Shown: positions 5,947-8,550 of the stretch, piece after piece
Layout: every line of letters begins with the position of its first letter
How positions within the stretch are numbered: position 1 is the stretch's first letter
Source: Acidimicrobiia bacterium
GTDB taxonomy: Bacteria > Actinomycetota > Acidimicrobiia > IMCC26256 > BP-133
Assembly: GCA_025923175.1 (NCBI GenBank)
Contig: JAICGL010000148.1
Span: forward strand, 1 to 8,550
DNA: 8,550 nt
Direction: 5' to 3'
Program-made: the position numbers and the translations under genes
Notes under the pieces: generated by a model
The model's database searches: none
The model's input: the letters and a program-made list of their open reading frames with translations, nothing else
What the model was told of the DNA's origin: nothing

Positions 5947-6048
5947 CAGACCCTCTGGCGGCTCGGACTCTGGAGACCTGGCAACAAGGGACTCCGGGGA
6001 GCCCTTCGACACCCCCGGGGAGAGTTCCTTCCAACCGCCATCGTAAGC

Positions 6049-6077
6049 CTCAAGCCCATCTTGAGAGCACCACTCAA
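6049..6077. promoter_or_regulatory. Candidate operator: three alternating CTCAA/TTGAG half-sites at 12-bp pitch
   Basis: CTCAA at 6049, TTGAG at 6061 and CTCAA at 6073, each exactly 12 bp apart and alternating in orientation. The first two form a perfect inverted repeat CTCAAG-CCCAT-CTTGAG. The array lies 103-131 bp upstream of the dehydrogenase ATG and just upstream of, or overlapping, a possible promoter whose -10 is TACGAT at 6040-6045 (minus strand). A dimeric or higher-order regulator of the catabolic operon is plausible; Lrp/AsnC proteins often control such genes, but the regulator is unknown. Confidence 0.45.
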
Positions 6078-6331
6078 TTCGCGCCCAGAGTGTGCCGATA
6101 CATCCCCGGACGGGCTGTGGCCGCCAGCCACGACTCCGTCGGTCCAGTCGGTCGGATCAGTTACAAATCTGCTGGTCACAGCGGTCGAACTACAGGGTGA
6201 CTAGTCCTTCCGGGCTATGCGGAAATGACACGCCCGGGCTATCGACCCCGAAGGGTGCGTGTGCGACCCTCAGGGACGAAGCGGACACCGGCTCTCCCTC
6301 GTGGCTCACGCTGCGGGCCAGTCCCGTTGAA

Positions 6332-6337
6332 GAGAGG
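6332..6337 (+). promoter_or_regulatory. Ribosome binding site of bldC
   Basis: GAGAGG, 7 nt before the ATG at 6345, with a second purine run AAAGG closer in. This decides the bldC start over the upstream in-frame ATG at 6225, whose extra 40 residues are Arg-rich and unlike the family. Confidence 0.65.
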
Positions 6338-6344
6338 AAAGGCG

Positions 6345-6545
6345 ATGCAAGACCGTACCGACCCCGATGCCCTTCTGACGCCGTCTGAGGTGGCCGAGAT
6401 GTTCCGGGTCAACCCGAAGACCGTCACCCGCTGGGCCAGGGCCGGCAAGATCTCCGCCATCCGGACCCTCGGCGGGCACCGCCGCTTCCGGGCCATCGAG
6501 ATCATGCGCTACCTGGAGCAGATCGAGAGCGAGCAGGGTCTGTAG
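6345..6545 (+). CDS. bldC: BldC, minimal MerR-type DNA-binding regulator
   Basis: A 66-residue protein that is only a MerR-like winged helix-turn-helix with no effector domain. The recognition region LLTPSEVAEMFRVNPKTV (10-27) continues into TRWARAGKI (28-36) and the wing segment AIRTLGGHRRFR (38-49), which is the hallmark of Streptomyces BldC; length also fits (about 68 residues there). BldC binds DNA cooperatively as head-to-tail multimers on direct repeats and controls the timing of development in Streptomyces; in non-sporulating actinobacteria its role is less clear. It is followed after 9 nt by a HAD-like hydrolase on the same strand and is transcribed away from the branched-chain catabolism genes. 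Whether it regulates them, or itself, is inference; short direct repeats in the shared intergenic region are candidates for its sites. Confidence 0.93.
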   Translation: MQDRTDPDALLTPSEVAEMFRVNPKTVTRWARAGKISAIRTLGGHRRFRAIEIMRYLEQIESEQGL

Positions 6546-6554
6546 TTTCGTCGT

Positions 6555-7322
6555 ATGTCGGGTGAAGGACCGGCCCCGGCGGCCGTCACCTTCGATTACT
6601 GGAACACACTCTGCTGTGAGCCACCGGGCGGTTACCTTCGGGGCCGTCGTCTGGAGGCCATGAGCCAGGTGCTGGTCGACGCCGGCGTGGGGAGCGCCGG
6701 CGTTGTACTCCCGGTTCTGACGGCGGGTTATGACACCGCCTGGGCGAGCTGGCACGACGGCTGGCAGGCCAACCGGCAATTCACCGGTGTCGATGCCGCC
6801 CAAACCATCTGCGACGCCCTCGAGCGCACGTTCGCCGATTCACTGGCCGTCGCCCCACTGCGGGCTCGCCTCTGCGAAGCCTTCGCCTCCCAGGGCGAGG
6901 GCGCCGATCTCAACCTCGTCGACGGTGTCGCCGGCACGCTGGCGGCCCTGTCGGAACGCGGTGTCCGCCTGGGGATCATCTGCGATGTCGGTTTCACCGG
7001 CTCGCCCATGCTGCTGGCACATCTGGAACGCCAGGGGATCCTCGAGTTCTTCGACCACTGGTCGTTCTCCGACGAGGTCGGCGTCTACAAGCCGCACCCG
7101 AAGATCTTCGAGCACGCCCTGGACGGGCTCGGTCGACCCGACCCCGGCCGCTGCGCCCATGTCGGCGATCGGCGGCGGACCGACGTGGCCGGCGCCCAGG
7201 CTGCCGGGATGCGCGCCGTGCGTATCACCGCCGTCTTCCAGGATCCCGACGAGGACGCCCCGGAGGGCGACGCCGTCATCGCCTCCTACGAGGAGCTGCT
7301 CCCCGGCTTAGGTCTTCACTGA
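6555..7322 (+). CDS. HAD-superfamily hydrolase with a DxWxT motif I
   Basis: A 255-residue haloacid dehalogenase-like hydrolase, probably cytoplasmic. Motif I is FDYWNTL (13-19): nucleophile Asp14 is present but the usual acid/base Asp two positions later is Trp16. Motif II is probably Thr148 in ICDVGFTGS (142-150), motif III Lys179 in VYKPHPKIFEHAL (177-189), and motif IV GDRRRTD (204-210). A helical cap-like segment lies between about 20 and 125, as in subfamily I. The core and spacing fit phosphoglycolate phosphatase-like or dehalogenase-like members, but replacement of the second Asp argues against ordinary phosphatase activity, so the substrate is open. It begins 9 nt after the bldC stop with no visible Shine-Dalgarno sequence, suggesting translation depends on bldC. 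It ends against a strong nested hairpin. Confidence 0.9.
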   Translation: MSGEGPAPAAVTFDYWNTLCCEPPGGYLRGRRLEAMSQVLVDAGVGSAGVVLPVLTAGYDTAWASWHDGWQANRQFTGVDAAQTICDALERTFADSLAVAPLRARLCEAFASQGEGADLNLVDGVAGTLAALSERGVRLGIICDVGFTGSPMLLAHLERQGILEFFDHWSFSDEVGVYKPHPKIFEHALDGLGRPDPGRCAHVGDRRRTDVAGAQAAGMRAVRITAVFQDPDEDAPEGDAVIASYEELLPGLGLH

Positions 7323-7328
7323 GGGAGA

Positions 7329-7396
7329 CCGGCCAGGAGGGCAGCCGCCCGCATCGTCACTCGCAAACGATGCCGGCGACTGCACCTCCCGGCCGG
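7329..7396. terminator. Nested hairpin between convergent genes (bidirectional terminator candidate)
   Basis: Outer arms CCGGCCAGGAGG (7329-7340) and CCTCCCGGCCGG (7385-7396) pair with one A-C mismatch. Inside, GCATCG (7351-7356) pairs with CGATGC (7368-7373), extended after one C-C mismatch by CGCC (7346-7349) with GGCG (7375-7378). It begins 6 nt after the HAD hydrolase stop and ends 13 nt before the stop of the minus-strand gene. No U-tract is seen. Confidence 0.55.
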
Positions 7397-7409
7397 TTGG
7401 GGGAGCAAT

Positions 7410-8550
7410 CTAGGAATCGAGCGTGGCGGCGAAGACGATGGGCCGGGCCGGCGGGTCGGCGCCGAGCGATCCGTCGAAGGGCTTGTCGCTGAAGTTGAAG
7501 ATCCCGCCGTCGGCGGCGACCATCAGGTAACCGGCGCCGTAGCGGACCATGCCGACGACCGGCTTGTTGAGCTTCTTGTCGCCCATCGAGCCCCGGAACG
7601 GGGCGGAGCCGAAGGCGAAGATCCCGCCGTCGGAGGCGACGAGCCAGTAACCGACCCCGTCCCGGTTGGGCACGAGCGACTCGACCGGCTGGTTGAGCTT
7701 CACGGCGCCCATGGAGCCCCGGAACTTGGCGTCGCCGAAGGCGAACACGCCGCCGTCGGACGCCACCATGTAGTAGCCCTGGCCCGTCGGGCTGGCCACC
7801 GAGCTCTTGATCGCGCCGTTGAGGTTCTTGTCGAGCAGGTCACCGAAGGACTTGGCGTCGCCGAAGGTGAGCACGCGACCCTTCGTGGTGAAGATCCAGT
7901 AGCCCTTGCCCGACGGCGTCGAGTTCAGGCTCGTCACCTTCTCCTTCGGACCGAGGGCGGCGGTGTCGACGTTGCCGAGCGCCACGGCGTCACCGAAGGC
8001 GTAGACGGCGCCGTCCTCGTTGACGATCCAGTAGCCCTTTTTCGTGGGGGTCGGTTCGATGTGCATCGCCTTGAGGCCGGCCGGGATGGCGCCGTTGGCG
8101 TCGCCCATCGATTTGGCGTCGCCGAAGGGGAAGACCTTCCCGTCGCTGCCGAGCATCCAGTAGCCCGACTGCCGCGCCCCGGTGGCGGCGGGCCCGCCGC
8201 TGGCCGGGGGCTGCCCGGCGGGCGGCTGCTGCGCCGCCGGCGGGGCGGGTGCGGGGGCACCGAGGGCCGGGGCATTGGCCGGGTCGAAGACCACCCGGAC
8301 GAGGTTGTTCTTGCTGTCGGCGATCCAGAGGTTCCCGGCCTCGTCGATGGCCAGGTCGTGCATCGTGTTGAACTCTGCCTCTCCGGCCGGAACCGGGCCG
8401 GGGTCACCGGCTACGCGGCCACGGCCGCTCGTCCGGCCGTTGCCGGCAATCGAGGTGATCGTGCCTGACGGGTCGATACGGCGGATGCGGGCCCCGGCGT
8501 TGAGGTCCTTCGCTTCCTGGGCGATGTAGACGTTGCCGAGGGAGTCGACG
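7410..8550 (-). CDS. NHL-repeat / GYW-repeat beta-propeller protein, 5' end outside window
   Basis: The frame is open from the window edge to the stop at 7410 (380 codons plus one base), so the N-terminus is missing; the ATG at 8363 is internal. The visible start (8549-8280) holds NHL-type propeller segments: DSLGNVYIA, SGTITSIAGNG and DEAGNLWIADSKNNLVRVV. A Pro/Ala/Gln-rich linker follows (about 8282-8166). The rest is six repeats of 40-44 residues, starting GYW or similar, with the pattern GYW.VASDGG.FAFGDA..RGS; they begin at 8165, 8036, 7904, 7778, 7652 and 7532 and run to the C-terminus. Such repeats are common in secreted or surface proteins of Acidimicrobiia and are expected to form a beta-propeller. 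Function is unknown; extracellular binding or structural use is likely. The last repeat is the most diverged (FSDKPFDGSL). Confidence 0.9.
   Translation of the reverse strand, partial: VDSLGNVYIAQEAKDLNAGARIRRIDPSGTITSIAGNGRTSGRGRVAGDPGPVPAGEAEFNTMHDLAIDEAGNLWIADSKNNLVRVVFDPANAPALGAPAPAPPAAQQPPAGQPPASGGPAATGARQSGYWMLGSDGKVFPFGDAKSMGDANGAIPAGLKAMHIEPTPTKKGYWIVNEDGAVYAFGDAVALGNVDTAALGPKEKVTSLNSTPSGKGYWIFTTKGRVLTFGDAKSFGDLLDKNLNGAIKSSVASPTGQGYYMVASDGGVFAFGDAKFRGSMGAVKLNQPVESLVPNRDGVGYWLVASDGGIFAFGSAPFRGSMGDKKLNKPVVGMVRYGAGYLMVAADGGIFNFSDKPFDGSLGADPPARPIVFAATLDS

Larger units (their letters stand above)
5947..6344. promoter_or_regulatory. 398-bp divergent intergenic region between amino acid dehydrogenase and bldC
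   Basis: No convincing gene is seen here on either strand. It should hold promoters for both flanking units. Toward the dehydrogenase it contains an 8-bp direct repeat CCGGGGAG (5994-6001 and 6015-6022, 21-bp pitch), a possible -10 TACGAT (minus strand, 6040-6045) and the half-site array at 6049-6077. Toward bldC it contains two GTCGGTC copies (6138-6144, 6147-6153), a possible -10 TACAAA (6162-6167) without a good -35, a GACTAGTC palindrome (6199-6206), a CCGGGCTAT direct repeat (6210-6218, 6234-6242), and short stems in the bldC leader. Confidence 0.6.

Noticed and set aside
4060..6204. A 714-codon open frame on the plus strand, antisense to the E1 and amino acid dehydrogenase genes
   Set aside because: It lies opposite two well-supported enzymes and its translation is Gly/Val/Asp/Arg-biased without family motifs, as expected from high-GC third positions.
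5947..6344. tRNA, small RNA or riboswitch of a known class in the long intergenic region
   Set aside because: No cloverleaf, CCA end or recognisable riboswitch core was seen; only short generic stems are present.
7413..8165. Repeated DNA segments as a CRISPR or tandem DNA repeat array
   Set aside because: The similarity is at protein level, in frame, with 40-44-residue units and divergent DNA; it reflects propeller repeats in a coding region.
8361..8363. ATG at 8363 as the start of the propeller protein
   Set aside because: The same frame continues upstream with clear NHL-type sequence to the window edge, so this Met is internal.

Overview
This is a GC-rich, gene-dense chromosomal segment from an actinobacterium. 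The best guess is a member of Acidimicrobiia or a related uncultured lineage. Clues are a stand-alone BldC, an orphan ParA with an actinobacterial-type Walker A, a secreted protein with GYW..DGG.FAFGDA repeats, and a lipobox substrate-binding protein. Lineage is an inference from protein style. No mobile element, CRISPR array, tRNA or rRNA was seen.

Layout. (1) 1-2023, minus strand: a three-gene block with tight or overlapping junctions. In transcription order it is a ParA-family ATPase, a 102-residue zinc-ribbon protein (1-nt overlap), and a family 5 solute-binding lipoprotein (28-nt overlap) that runs off the left edge. (2) 2211-2408, plus strand: a 65-residue single-pass membrane protein, divergent from parA. 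A large near-perfect inverted repeat at 2436-2481 separates it from a convergent unit. (3) 2494-5946, minus strand: Leu/Val/Phe-type amino acid dehydrogenase, then a fused alpha-beta E1 of a branched-chain 2-oxoacid dehydrogenase, then a 67-residue two-pass membrane protein. (4) 5947-6344: a 398-bp divergent regulatory region. (5) 6345-7322, plus strand: bldC and a HAD-like hydrolase. (6) 7329-7396: a nested hairpin between converging genes. (7) 7410-8550, minus strand: the C-terminal part of a protein with NHL repeats, a Pro/Ala linker and six GYW repeats, cut by the right edge.

How they work together. The clearest metabolic story is branched-chain amino acid breakdown: the dehydrogenase deaminates Leu/Ile/Val to 2-oxoacids and the fused E1 decarboxylates these to start making branched acyl-CoAs. 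E2 and E3 are not in the window. A regulator (BldC) is transcribed away from the same intergenic region. The least explained unit is the orphan ParA with its coupled zinc-ribbon partner; no ParB is present. The strongest unexplained DNA signals are the 46-bp inverted repeat at 2436-2481 and three alternating CTCAA/TTGAG half-sites at an exact 12-bp pitch (6049-6077) upstream of the amino acid dehydrogenase.
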